Assembly: GCA_021405315.1 (NCBI GenBank)
Contig: QWIH01000019.1
Location: forward strand, 1-64,000
Length of the DNA: 64,000 bases
Direction: 5' to 3'
Source of the DNA: Leptolyngbya sp. PLA1
GTDB taxonomy: Bacteria; Planctomycetota; Phycisphaerae; Phycisphaerales; UBA1924
The translations under genes and the position numbers were made by a program. Below are positions 36,321 through 46,139 of this stretch, in pieces (positions within the stretch are counted from its first letter, which is position 1; each line of letters begins with the position of its first letter). The notes beneath the pieces were generated by a model, which had not been told where the DNA came from, searched no databases, and saw only the letters and a program-made list of their open reading frames with translations.

Positions 36321-36551
36321 TCAGGGTCCGACGCGGTCCGCGTTCGCGAGCACCTTGGTGACGCGGGCCAGGGTGCGCTCGTCAAAGGCCTGGTCGCTGG
36401 TGATGATCTCCTTGATGTAGCTCGCCGCGGCGCCGCCCGTGACGCGCGCCGCAGGCGCGCCCGTGGTGTCCTTGGGCAGCCCCGCCACCCCGTGCTTGGC
36501 CAGCACCTCCAAGAGCTCGCGGGACAGCGCCGGATTTCGTTCATCAGCCAT
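36321..36551 (-). CDS. Candidate RiPP precursor peptide, 76 residues
   Basis: A small protein (MADERNPALSRELLEVLAKH, ending ANADRVGP) encoded directly before two radical SAM genes. A perfect AAGGAGG lies 6 bases before ATG 36551, the strongest ribosome binding site in this operon, as expected for a precursor made in excess. Residues 8-24 form an amphipathic helix that could be a leader. GG at 39-40 could mark a leader/core border, leaving a 36-residue segment with Tyr, Lys, Ser and Asp but no Cys or Trp. It could instead be a small partner protein; no known precursor family was recognised. Confidence 0.65.
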   Translation of the reverse strand: MADERNPALSRELLEVLAKHGVAGLPKDTTGAPAARVTGGAAASYIKEIITSDQAFDERTLARVTKVLANADRVGP

Positions 36552-36717
36552 GAGTGCCTCCTTCGTTCTGGTGCGTGGTGCCGGCGCACGCCGACATCCG
36601 CCGGCAGCATGCCCAGCGCCCATCCGCACTGCAAGCGAAGGTCCGCGCGGGAGAGAGCTTGTGGAAACACTCATCCCTGAGCCCGGCCGCGGGCTGCGAC
36701 CACGCGCCGCGTCCAGA

Positions 36718-36747
36718 GTTATGCCCTGCCCCGCACGCCGTTGCCAA
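36718..36747 (-). promoter_or_regulatory. Likely promoter of the radical SAM operon
   Basis: On the minus strand TTGGCA (36747-36742) is separated by 18 bases from CATAAC (36723-36718), close to sigma70 consensus. It would give a leader of about 160 nt before the peptide gene. That leader contains a GCCGGCG/CGCCGGC inverted repeat at 36580-36605. The 264-nt gap 36552-36815 otherwise holds nothing recognisable. Confidence 0.45.
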
Positions 36748-36815
36748 AAGTGTGCCCGATCTGAGTGCCGCGGGCCGAGGAGCAACCCCGAAAAATCTTG
36801 ATTCGCCGCGACCCG

Positions 36816-37655
36816 TTACCGCCGACGTCGGGCGCTCCCGAGCAGCCCCGCTCCGAGCAGCGCCGCCGTGGACGGCGCCGGGATCACCTGGTCCAAATAG
36901 TCCGTCAGGGTCCGCAGCGTGATCTCCGTCGCTGTGACGGCGGTGGCAGTGGGGGTGCTGATCCCCACGTGGATGTGCCCGCCCGCGAACGTTCGGAACG
37001 GATCATCCGGCGCGCTGTGGAGGTTCGCATACCACGCGCTGTGGTAGCTCGTGAACTCGGACACGAACGTCCCTCCAAAGTCATTGCTCGTATCGATGAA
37101 CGCCGTCAGCGGCAGGTTCGCCGCCGCCACCGCATTCCGAATCTGCGTCATCGGCAGCGAGGAGAACCTGATGTTGTTGTCCGGCTCCAGCGCGATCGGC
37201 AGGTCGGGGGTCGGCCTCGTCGGCGCGAGATAGTCCGGGGTCCACGAGTTCAGGGGCAGCTTCCTCGCCCGGCTCTCCAGTTCCCAGTTGCTCCCGGAAC
37301 TCCCGCGGCTGAACGTGATGATCGCCACCGGGTGCAGCTCCGACGTGACACGCCAGAAGTCCGCCGACGCCGCCTGATAGTCCACCTGGAAGTCGCCCGT
37401 GCCCCGCGGATTCACGCCGGTGCCCCCCGGAAACTCCGGGAAGTACGAGTAGATGTTGTACCCGCGACCCTCCCAGTTCAGCCCCTGCCACCCGCCGGGG
37501 TTCTGCGCCGGGTTCGTGCTCCACTGCCTGAGCATCTCGTTCGTCGGGGGCCAATACCCCGTGATCAGGATGTTCTGCGTGTTGGCGCCCCGCACCGCCG
37601 CCGTTGCTGCAAGCACCAGAGCTGTCCCGCACAAACCGGACCCGAAGATGCGCAT
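36816..37655 (-). CDS. PEP-CTERM-type pyroglutamyl-peptidase-like protein, nucleophile replaced
   Basis: A 279-residue exported protein. The signal peptide is residues 1-23 (VLAATAAVRGA). The body follows pyrrolidone-carboxyl peptidase I (family C15) in order: NILITGYWPPT at the N terminus, LHPVAIITFSRG, SLPMTQIRNAVAAANLPLTA, FGGTFVSEF and FAGGHIHVG. In C15 enzymes the segment is GTFVCN with the catalytic Cys; here Ser199 stands in its place, while the His of FIHIP is kept as His229. The C terminus VIPAPSTAALLGAGLLG then SARRRR is an exosortase-type sorting tail. Start ATG 37655 with GGAGG 7 bases upstream. Probably not a normal cysteine peptidase. Confidence 0.75.
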   Translation of the reverse strand: MRIFGSGLCGTALVLAATAAVRGANTQNILITGYWPPTNEMLRQWSTNPAQNPGGWQGLNWEGRGYNIYSYFPEFPGGTGVNPRGTGDFQVDYQAASADFWRVTSELHPVAIITFSRGSSGSNWELESRARKLPLNSWTPDYLAPTRPTPDLPIALEPDNNIRFSSLPMTQIRNAVAAANLPLTAFIDTSNDFGGTFVSEFTSYHSAWYANLHSAPDDPFRTFAGGHIHVGISTPTATAVTATEITLRTLTDYLDQVIPAPSTAALLGAGLLGSARRRR

Positions 37656-37760
37656 GTCACAGCCTCCACGCCGGCCCCGAGCGAGGCCCGAGGTGAGATG
37701 TACCCCATGCCCGAGACTTTGCAAGAAAACAGGGCGGTATTTCTGCTCGTGCGCCCCGGA

Positions 37761-38582
37761 TCAGTGCTCTGCCACCGGGGTCAGCCCCGGTCCCGGCCTT
37801 ACCAGCGTTGCCTTCGTGTACGCTACCTCGAACCCCATCCGCCGCACGTTCGACAGCGTGCCCGACGTCGGCCTGCTTCCGATGGTCGCAAAGCTGCACC
37901 CGCGCGCCGCGGCATGGTTCAGCCGCCACGCCAGCATCGCCTGCTGAATCCCCCGCCTCCGGAACCCCTCCCGCACCGTCAATCCGAAGAGCCCCGCCAC
38001 CGGCGGGGCGACCTCCATGGCCCCGCAGCCCACCATCTCCCCGCCGAGCCACGCGGCGACTCCCAGCGTGCGTGGATGCCGCAGCGTCGTCCGCACAGCC
38101 TCCTTGAACGGCTCGGGGATGGGGTCCACCCCCGGCATGAAGCCCCTGGTCGAAACCCCGACGAACGTCTCGACCTCAGCCGTGTCAAGCGGGTCGATCG
38201 GACCGACGCGAAGCCCCGCAGGGGCATCCCGGGGGGCGACGACCGGTGCCGCCGGGTCCAGGGGTCGATAGAGCACCAGCTCGAAGAGCCGGATCAGGAA
38301 GCCCGCCTCGCGCGTCCGGGCTACCAGCGATTCATCCGCGAAGGGGCAGACCTCGATGCGGGGCTCGATCCCCTTGCACGCGTAGTAGTCCACCAGGCCT
38401 TCGATGTCGTGAGTCGTCACCTCGCCCGCGAAGCCCGCCCCGACGCAGTAGTTCATCCACACGCCAGGGGCAGAGCGTGCCATCACTCCGCCCGCACACG
38501 GCGCGGCCTCCGGAGCCGTCTCGCGCACGCCCGCCGCCTGCCGGAGCTCTTCCGCCCGCGCCAGTTCACTCAGAAGGATCAT
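37761..38582 (-). CDS. GNAT-family N-acetyltransferase
   Basis: A 273-residue protein. The C-terminal half carries the acetyl-CoA-binding motif (GLFGLTVREGFRRRGIQQAM, with the RRRGIQ pyrophosphate loop), preceded by GVAAWLGGEMVGCGAMEV and followed by ARGCSFATIGSRPTSGTLSNV and RMGFEVAY, a typical GNAT end. The N-terminal half is a second, degenerate GNAT-like or helical domain. The acceptor is unknown. ATG 38582 is the first start; the divergent E2 gene begins 85 bases away, so they may share a regulatory region. Confidence 0.88.
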   Translation of the reverse strand: MILLSELARAEELRQAAGVRETAPEAAPCAGGVMARSAPGVWMNYCVGAGFAGEVTTHDIEGLVDYYACKGIEPRIEVCPFADESLVARTREAGFLIRLFELVLYRPLDPAAPVVAPRDAPAGLRVGPIDPLDTAEVETFVGVSTRGFMPGVDPIPEPFKEAVRTTLRHPRTLGVAAWLGGEMVGCGAMEVAPPVAGLFGLTVREGFRRRGIQQAMLAWRLNHAAARGCSFATIGSRPTSGTLSNVRRMGFEVAYTKATLVRPGPGLTPVAEH

Positions 38583-38667
38583 GCGACACTGTACGGACGC
38601 CCCGTGCCGATCCCGGACCTAAACTACCGGCTCACCGGACCGCGACTCTTCACCAAGGGACCCACCG

Positions 38668-40074
38668 ATGGCGCACGCGACTTCCAAGGACCCCAACGTG
38701 TTCCTCCTTCCCGATCTGGGCGAGGGCCTCGCCGAGGCCGAACTGCTCAAGTGGCGGGTCTCGGTCGGCCAGCACGTCGGAGAGCTTGAGGTCGTCGCCG
38801 AGATGGAAACCGACAAGGCCGTTGTCGAGGTCACCAGCCCCCGCGCCGGCACCATCCGGGCGCTCCACGGCAACCCCGGCGACATCATCAAGGTCGGCGC
38901 TCCCTTCGTGGAGTACGAGGGCGCCGGCAAGCCCGCGGGTTCCAACGGGACGACCCGCCCCGAGGCCAAGGCCGTCGCCGAGCCCAAGCCCGCCAAGCCC
39001 GAGAGCACGAAGGCCGAGCACGTCGAAGAGCCCCCCGCACGTGCCGAGGACGCCGGCACCGTCGTGGGGATGATGAACGCCGCCAGCGGGAAGGCGCTCG
39101 CCACCCCCGCGGTTCGCCGCCTGGCACGAGACCTGGGCGTCGACATCGACCGGGTCGTCGGCTCCGGAATCGGCGGGCGCGTGCTGGAGAAGGACGTTCG
39201 TGGCGCCGCAGACGGCGTTCCCGCCCCCAAGCCCGCCCCCTGCGACATGGGCCAGCCGTCGATCGCGCCCCTTCCCGCGGGCAAGCCACCCGCCGCACCC
39301 CGCTCCCCGGCTCCCGCGCCGCGAGACCCCGCCCGCGCCGTGCCTAGCGCCGACGAGATCACCCGCATCCCCTTCCGTGGCGTCCGTCGGACCATCGCCA
39401 ACCGTCTCCGCGAGTCCATGAACCAGGCCGTCCACTTCACCGTGATGGACGAGGCCGATGTGAGCGGGCTCGACAACCTGCGCCGGCGCCTCGCGGCGGC
39501 GAGCGGCGAAAAGGTTTCGTTCCTCCCGTTCGTGGCCTCCGCCGTCTGCCGCGTCCTCGCGGACTCCCGCTTCCGGGCGCTCAACGCCACCGTGGATGAG
39601 AAGGCCGGCGACGAGTCCTACGCAGCCTCCATCGTGCAGCACCGCAGCGTGCACCTCGGCATCGCCACGGACACCGACAACGGGCTCATGGTCCCGGTCA
39701 TCCGCGATGCGGACCGCCTCGGCGTGCTCGAGGTTTCGCGGTCCATCGCGTCCGTCGCCGAGGGTGCCCGCGCCCGCACCGCGAGCCGCGAGCAACTGAC
39801 GGGCAGCACGTTCACCATCAGCAACGTGGGCAGCCACGCGGGCCGCTTCGCGACACCGGTCATCAACTACCCGGAGGTCGGCATCCTCGCCGTGGGCCGC
39901 GCGAAGGAAGGAATGATCGTCTCCAAGGGCTCGTTCCGCGTGGGGCTCCTCCTGCCCCTGAGCCTGGCGTGCGACCACCGCGTGGTCGACGGCGCCACGG
40001 CGGCCCTGGCGCTCGCGGAGATCGTGGCCCTCCTCGCCCGTCCGGAAGAGCTCATGACCCCCGCGCGGGGGTGA
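38668..40074 (+). CDS. Dihydrolipoamide acyltransferase (E2) of a 2-oxoacid dehydrogenase complex
   Basis: A 468-residue E2 subunit. The lipoyl domain (about 10-86) has the lipoylated Lys50 in EMETDKAVVEV. A Pro/Ala/Lys linker is followed by the peripheral-subunit-binding domain (ATPAVRRLARDLGVDIDRV, about 147-165). The catalytic domain (about 230-468) starts at FRGVRRTIANRLRESM and ends with CDHRVVDG, catalytic His437. It could belong to a pyruvate, branched-chain or oxoglutarate complex; sequence by eye does not decide. E1 and E3 genes are not in the window, which is unusual for bacteria. Confidence 0.94.
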   Translation: MAHATSKDPNVFLLPDLGEGLAEAELLKWRVSVGQHVGELEVVAEMETDKAVVEVTSPRAGTIRALHGNPGDIIKVGAPFVEYEGAGKPAGSNGTTRPEAKAVAEPKPAKPESTKAEHVEEPPARAEDAGTVVGMMNAASGKALATPAVRRLARDLGVDIDRVVGSGIGGRVLEKDVRGAADGVPAPKPAPCDMGQPSIAPLPAGKPPAAPRSPAPAPRDPARAVPSADEITRIPFRGVRRTIANRLRESMNQAVHFTVMDEADVSGLDNLRRRLAAASGEKVSFLPFVASAVCRVLADSRFRALNATVDEKAGDESYAASIVQHRSVHLGIATDTDNGLMVPVIRDADRLGVLEVSRSIASVAEGARARTASREQLTGSTFTISNVGSHAGRFATPVINYPEVGILAVGRAKEGMIVSKGSFRVGLLLPLSLACDHRVVDGATAALALAEIVALLARPEELMTPARG

Positions 40075-40078
40075 GCGA

Positions 40079-41326
40079 CTATCGCTTGCCCGAGAACCAC
40101 TCGGCGCGTTCGGCACGCAGCGCCTTGAGCTGCGCGTCAATCTTGTCCAGGTCATGCTCCTTCCGCTCCCGGAACTGCTTGATCGACTCGGCGTTCGACC
40201 GTGGCCGGGGCTGCGACTGTGAGACCTTCGACCGCTCATCGAGCTTCGCCTTGATCTTCTCGTCCAGAACGGCCAGGATCGCGCTCAGCCGCTCCCGCGC
40301 CTCCCGCTCCAGCTCGCTGCGCCTTGCCGCCAGCGCGGGGTGGGCCGTCAGGGGGCCGGTCATCTTCTCCAGCCGGTCGATGGAGTGCTTGAAGTGCTTT
40401 CCCGACCGCACCGCGACTTCCAACTCGCCCAGAAACTTCGTGCCCGCGGTCGGCACGTGATCGTCCACCCGGAACGCCTGCCTCGACATCACCACCTGGT
40501 CAGAGACGACCTCCACCTGCGCGGACGTCGTCGCGTCAGCCCCGACGACGTCCCAGTCCGTCGCGGTCCGCAGCGGGAACGTGAACCCCTTCTCCCACGT
40601 CGGTATGAAGTAGTAGTGATCGCTGAACCGACCGTCGATCGTCTCCATCCGCACCGCCAGCGTCACGTTCGTCAGCGTCTGCTGAGAACGGTTCACCGCC
40701 GCCAGACGCACCCAGTTCTGCTTGTCGAAGATCGGCGTGATGCCGACCGCCGGCTCGTTGGTCTGGCGGCCCGTCGCCGTGACCCGGGCGAGCGGCATCA
40801 GGTCCTTGTACGACTTGCGGCACGCGTCGTCATAGTCTCGTTGCCAGTTTGCAATCGCCCCGTCCTTCATCGCCTCGAAGTACGCCGCGAACAGCGCCAG
40901 GCCGAACACCAGCATCGGGTCCTCCTGCTCGCTCAGCAATGGCACCGGCGCGGCGGCGTCCTTCTGCGCCGGTGTCAGGCGGTCCCGCGACAGCACAAGG
41001 AACGAGATCAGCTCGCGGCTGCGGCGCTGCAGCGTCGGATCGGCATCGAGCGGGTTCTCTCCCAGCGATTTCGCCCGAGTCAGCGCTTCCAGCACATCGC
41101 CCACGGAGTGCCCCGCCATCAGCCGATTGTCCATCGACATCGAGGCGTACCCGAGAAAACCCAGGAGTTGCTCCCGTGCTCGAGGGTCCGTGGGCCGCGC
41201 CGCGATCTCCGGCACGCCCCCGGGCCCCTGAATCGTCTCCGGCTGAACCTCCGGGACGCCCTGCCCAAGCGCGCCCGGAAGCACCCACAACCCCGCCAAT
41301 GCCAACGCCGCTGTCACCTTCCCCAT
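40079..41326 (-). CDS. Exported protein of unknown function
   Basis: A 415-residue protein with a signal peptide (AALALAGLWVLPGALGQ, cleavage near 20). The middle is unrecognised, with a helical segment (LAGHSVGDVLEALTRAKSLG) and a beta-rich part (NRSQQTLTNVTLAVRMETID) that looks like an immunoglobulin-like fold. The C-terminal ~110 residues are highly charged and helical (SELEREARERLSAILAVLDE), probably a coiled coil. Start ATG 41326, behind GGGGGT. It converges with the E2 gene, whose stop is four bases away. Confidence 0.7.
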   Translation of the reverse strand: MGKVTAALALAGLWVLPGALGQGVPEVQPETIQGPGGVPEIAARPTDPRAREQLLGFLGYASMSMDNRLMAGHSVGDVLEALTRAKSLGENPLDADPTLQRRSRELISFLVLSRDRLTPAQKDAAAPVPLLSEQEDPMLVFGLALFAAYFEAMKDGAIANWQRDYDDACRKSYKDLMPLARVTATGRQTNEPAVGITPIFDKQNWVRLAAVNRSQQTLTNVTLAVRMETIDGRFSDHYYFIPTWEKGFTFPLRTATDWDVVGADATTSAQVEVVSDQVVMSRQAFRVDDHVPTAGTKFLGELEVAVRSGKHFKHSIDRLEKMTGPLTAHPALAARRSELEREARERLSAILAVLDEKIKAKLDERSKVSQSQPRPRSNAESIKQFRERKEHDLDKIDAQLKALRAERAEWFSGKR

Positions 41327-41447
41327 GTACACCCCCTGCACCGCGAGCCCCCGATGTCCGGCGAGCAGCCTACACGCCCCGCGGCGGGCGTTCAACGCCC
41401 TCGCGCTTGTCCGCCCTCCCCGAGCGGGCTACGCTGCCTCCACACCC

Positions 41448-41524
<77 letters not shown>

Positions 41525-41535
41525 TTCTGGAGATC

Positions 41536-41572
41536 AAGCCCTTTGACGGCCACGTCAGAGGGCTTTCTCGTT
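41536..41572 (+). terminator. Terminator after tRNA-Pro(CGG)
   Basis: AAGCCCT...GACG pairs with CGTC...AGGGCTT (41536-41565), followed by TCTCGTT. It lies 15 bases after the tRNA. Confidence 0.65.
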
Positions 41573-41763
41573 AGATGGAAAACCCGTAGCGAGTCTCGAG
41601 CGCGGTTCGATCGGCTACGTTCCGATCCTGGCTTGGGCCGCTTCTCTGCGTGACCGCTGACGGGACCTGAACGTGCTGGTCTGAGTTGGCGACCTGCGCC
41701 ACGAATCCAAGCGGGCGGAGGATCGACTCCGACGCCCCGATCGCCTCCTCCGGGGCGTGGACC

Positions 41764-41792
41764 TTGACTCGGGGCGGCGAGTCGTCAAAGAT
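41764..41792 (+). promoter_or_regulatory. ars promoter overlapped by an ArsR-type palindrome
   Basis: TTGACT (41764-41769) and AAAGAT (41787-41792) are 17 bases apart. The same DNA forms an inverted repeat, TTGACTCG-GGGCGG-CGAGTC(G)TCAA (41764-41788), with one extra base in the right arm. An ArsR-family repressor bound there would block the promoter. The -10 is only 7 bases before the ArsR start codon, so the message would be nearly leaderless. Confidence 0.5.
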
Positions 41793-41798
41793 TGCAGG

Positions 41799-42185
41799 AT
41801 GACGCAAGTACGCAACCGACGAACCCCGGCTACGCCCAAGCAGGCCGCGGCGTGTCGCGGGCCGCTGGACAAGCTGCTTGACCCCGTGCTTTTCAAGGCA
41901 TTCTCCGATCCCACACGCGTGGCGCTCATCGGGTGCATCGCCAAGTGCGGGCGAGGATGCTCCGTCGGAGAGGTCGCCGAGTGTTGCTCCGTGGACTTCT
42001 CGGTGGTTTCCCGGCATCTCGCGCTGCTGGCCCGCTCGGGCGTGCTGGAAGCGACGAAGGACGGACGGACGGTGTTCTACCGCGTCCGCTACGCCGAACT
42101 GTGCCGCTCACTCCGGTCTCTCGCCGATGCGTTGGACGAGTGCTGCCCGGCGAAGGGAGGGGCGGGCAATGGCAAGTGCTGCTGA
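41799..42185 (+). CDS. arsR: ArsR-family arsenic-responsive repressor
   Basis: A 128-residue winged-helix repressor. FKAFSDPTRVALIGCI opens the DNA-binding domain, GEVAECCSVDFSVVSRHLALLARSGVL is the helix-turn-helix with wing, and VFYRVRYAELCRSL follows. Cys residues are abundant: Cys19, 46, 50, 54, 62-63, 102, a CC at 115-116 and a terminal CC, so arsenite could bind at several places; the true sensor site cannot be chosen by eye. The start is ATG 41799, chosen because a longer frame would begin upstream of the promoter. It overlaps the arsC-arsD gene by 17 bases and heads the operon. Confidence 0.9.
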   Translation: MTQVRNRRTPATPKQAAACRGPLDKLLDPVLFKAFSDPTRVALIGCIAKCGRGCSVGEVAECCSVDFSVVSRHLALLARSGVLEATKDGRTVFYRVRYAELCRSLRSLADALDECCPAKGGAGNGKCC

Positions 42186-43005
42186 CCGTCCCCGCGTGCT
42201 GTTTCTTTGCACCGGCAACTCATGCCGCAGCCAGATGGCCGAAGGTTGGGCCAAGGCTCTGAAGCCGGATGCGATCGACGCGTACTCGGCAGGAACGAAC
42301 CCGCACGGGATGAACTCGCTCGCGATCCGGGCGATGGCGGAGGCGGGGGTCGATATCTCCGGGCACTCCAGCAAGCGGCCCGAGGATCTCGGCATCGAGT
42401 TCGACTTCGTCGTGACCGTGTGCGACTCTGCGAACGAGTCCTGCCCAATCTTCCCCGCCCGCACCCGTGTAGTTCACGTTGCATTCGACGACCCGCCCCG
42501 GCTGGCAAAGGGGGCGAAGAACGACGACGAGGCCATGCCGCACTACCGACGCGTGCGCGACGAGATTCGAGCATTCATTCTCACTGTTCCCGAGTCACTC
42601 ACCGCTCCACAATCTGGATCGGTTCAGGAGAGTCCAATGTCAACCGTCAAAGTCTTCGACCCACCCATGTGCTGCTCCTCCGGCGTGTGCGGAACGGACC
42701 CCGATGTCGCGCTTGCTCGCTTCTCCGCCGACATCCAGTGGCTCCAAGGTCAGGGCGTAGTGGTCCAGCGCTTTACGCTGTCTCAGCAGCCCGAGAAGTT
42801 CACCACGGAACCCAAAGTCCTTCAGGCCGTCAATGCAGATGGCACGGGCGCTCTGCCCATCGTCATGGTCGATGATCAGATCATCGCCGAACGCCAGTAT
42901 CCGAGCCGGGAGCAACTCGCGTCCAAACTCGGCTTGATGGCCGCGGCGGCATCGGCATTACCCAAGGCCCGCGGGTGCGGCTGCAAGCCGGGCAAGTGCT
43001 GCTGA
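42169..43005 (+). CDS. Arsenate reductase ArsC fused in frame to arsenic metallochaperone ArsD
   Basis: A single 278-codon frame. Residues 1-145 are a low-molecular-weight-phosphatase-type arsenate reductase: P-loop Cys14-TGNSC-Arg20, the redox Cys85 and Cys92 (VTVCDSANESCPIF) and the Asp region FDDPPRLA. Residues 157-278 are ArsD: MSTVKVFDPPMCCSSGVCG with the As(III)-binding Cys168, 169 and 174 (ArsD 12, 13, 18), and a CGCKPGKCC tail. No stop separates them. An intact CAGGAG lies 6 bases before the ArsD ATG at 42637, so both a fusion and separate ArsD may be made. ArsC reduces arsenate; ArsD hands arsenite to ArsA encoded next. Confidence 0.9.
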   Translation: MASAADRPRVLFLCTGNSCRSQMAEGWAKALKPDAIDAYSAGTNPHGMNSLAIRAMAEAGVDISGHSSKRPEDLGIEFDFVVTVCDSANESCPIFPARTRVVHVAFDDPPRLAKGAKNDDEAMPHYRRVRDEIRAFILTVPESLTAPQSGSVQESPMSTVKVFDPPMCCSSGVCGTDPDVALARFSADIQWLQGQGVVVQRFTLSQQPEKFTTEPKVLQAVNADGTGALPIVMVDDQIIAERQYPSREQLASKLGLMAAAASALPKARGCGCKPGKCC

Positions 43006-43073
43006 GCGCTCAGCCGACGCTCGCGTTGCATCCCTCTACCGCCCGGTCTGTCAGCACAGCAAAGGACGCCGCG

Positions 43074-44881
43074 ATGGACTTCGTCACTTCGCCAACTTGC
43101 TATCTCTTCTTCACCGGCAAGGGCGGAGTCGGCAAGACCTCGCTCGCCTGTGCTACCGCCGTGACGATCGCTGATCGAGGCAAGCGGGTACTGCTGGTAA
43201 GCACCGATCCAGCTTCCAATCTTGATGATGTCTTCGGCATCCGGCTCTCCAATGCGCCGACAGCCGTGCCCGGCGTGCCCCGCCTCGACGCGGTCAACGT
43301 CGATCCCGAGGCAGCGGCAAAGGCATATCGAGATCGCGTCGTGGGTCCATACCGGAGCGTGCTTCCGGCAGATGCCGTCGCCCACATGGAGGAGCAGCTC
43401 TCCGGTTCCTGCACTGTTGAGATCGCGGCCTTTGACGAGTTCACTGGCCTGCTCACGAACAATGAAATCGCCGAGAAGTACGAGCACATTGTCTTTGACA
43501 CCGCCCCGACCGGGCACACGCTAAGACTGCTGGCCTTGCCGGCGGCATGGTCAGGTTTCCTCGACACCAACAAGCAGGGAACATCCTGCTTGGGACCCCT
43601 CTCAGGGCTCAATGCACAGAAGGAGCGGTACGAGGCGACCGTCGCCGCGCTCGGCGACAAGTCGCAGACCACATTCGTCCTGGTCGCCCGGGCCGAACCC
43701 AGCGCCCTCCGCGAGGCGGACCGGACAAGCCATGAACTGGCGACCTTGGGTCTCAAGAACCAGCGGCTGGTCGTGAACGGCGTGTTCACGCCCGCCGAGG
43801 TGGGGGACGAGATCGCCGATGCCATGGCAGCACGCACGCACGCCGCGCTCGCCGCGATCCCAGACGGAATCGCCTCCCTGCCCCGCACGCTGATTCCACT
43901 CAAACGCCGCAATCTGGTTGGCCTGGATGCCATCCGAACGATGCTGCTGGATGAGGGCCCGGGTTCCGAATCCGTCCCAATGCCCGAGGGCATGAAGGAG
44001 ATCAAGATCCCTCCGCTGGTTGAACTGATCGACCAGATTGAGGCCGGTGGGCACGGCGCCGTTATGACGATGGGCAAGGGCGGCGTGGGAAAGACCACGA
44101 TCGCCGCCGCTATTGCCGTCGAGCTCGCCCGCCGCGGGCACGAGGTCCACCTGACCACCACCGACCCCGCAGCACATATCTCCGCGGCGGTTCATGGCTC
44201 GCTCCCGAACCTCACGGTCGATCGCATTGACCCGCAGGCCGAGACCAAGGCCTACCGAGACGGGGTGCTCGCGGCGTCTGCAAAGGACCTCGATGCCGCC
44301 GGCCTCGCTCTGCTCGAAGAGGACCTGCGTTCACCCTGCACCGAGGAAGTCGCCGTGTTTCGGGCATTCTCCCGCGTGCTCAACGAAGCCAAGCGACGAT
44401 TCGTCGTCATCGACACGGCGCCCACGGGGCACACGCTCCTGCTCCTTGATGCCACCGGCTCATACCACCGCGAAATGATGCGGCAGATGAGCAAGCTCCG
44501 ACCCGCGGGCGATGCCCACACAGACTCCGACGGGCACGTATCGATCAAGGGCGTCAGCACTCCCATGATGAAACTCCAGGACCCGGAGTACACCAAGGTC
44601 ATCATCGTGACGCTGGCGGAGAACACTCCGGTGCTTGAAGCGTCACGGCTTCAGGATGACCTGCGCCGCGCACAGATTGAGCCCTACGCATGGGTCATCA
44701 ACAGCAGCCTCTCGGCCACGGCAACAACTGACCCCCTCCTCCGAGCCCGTGCCGCGGGAGAAGTTGCGATGATCGAGGATGTCAGAAACCGGCGTGCCCT
44801 GCGTACCTTCATCGTACCGTGGCAGGCCGAGCCGCCCGTGGGCGCGGCCTCCCTGTACAAACTGATCGGGGTCGCAACCAG

Positions 44882-44885
<4 letters not shown>
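43074..44885 (+). CDS. arsA: Arsenite-translocating ATPase
   Basis: A 603-residue duplicated P-loop ATPase that drives arsenite efflux. Each half has GKGGVGKT (about 15-22 and 334-341), DPA (45-47, 364-366) and the [12 protein letters not shown] / [12 protein letters not shown] switch. The three metalloid-binding Cys residues fall at 113 (SGSCTVE), 172 (TSCLGP) and 422 (RSPCTEE), the same numbers as in the E. coli plasmid R773 protein. Start ATG 43074, 68 bases after the fused arsC-arsD gene. Its stop overlaps the acr3 start as ATGA. It is expected to energise the adjacent Acr3 pump. Confidence 0.96.
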
Positions 44886-46006
<1,121 letters not shown>

Positions 46007-46139
46007 GTCGGAGTTTCCGAGGGCACAACGGGTCTCGCCCCATTGGCCGTCGGCCATGCCGCGAGCTGCTCAGACTTCCAAAACCGTCTTGGCTCCCCGC
46101 AAGAGGCGCATCCCCGGCTCTTGGACCCTGCCACCCTCC

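Noticed and set aside
41571..42017. Minus-strand frame between tRNA-Pro and arsR, considered as an integrase remnant
   Set aside because: No tyrosine- or serine-recombinase motif; most of it is antisense to arsR.
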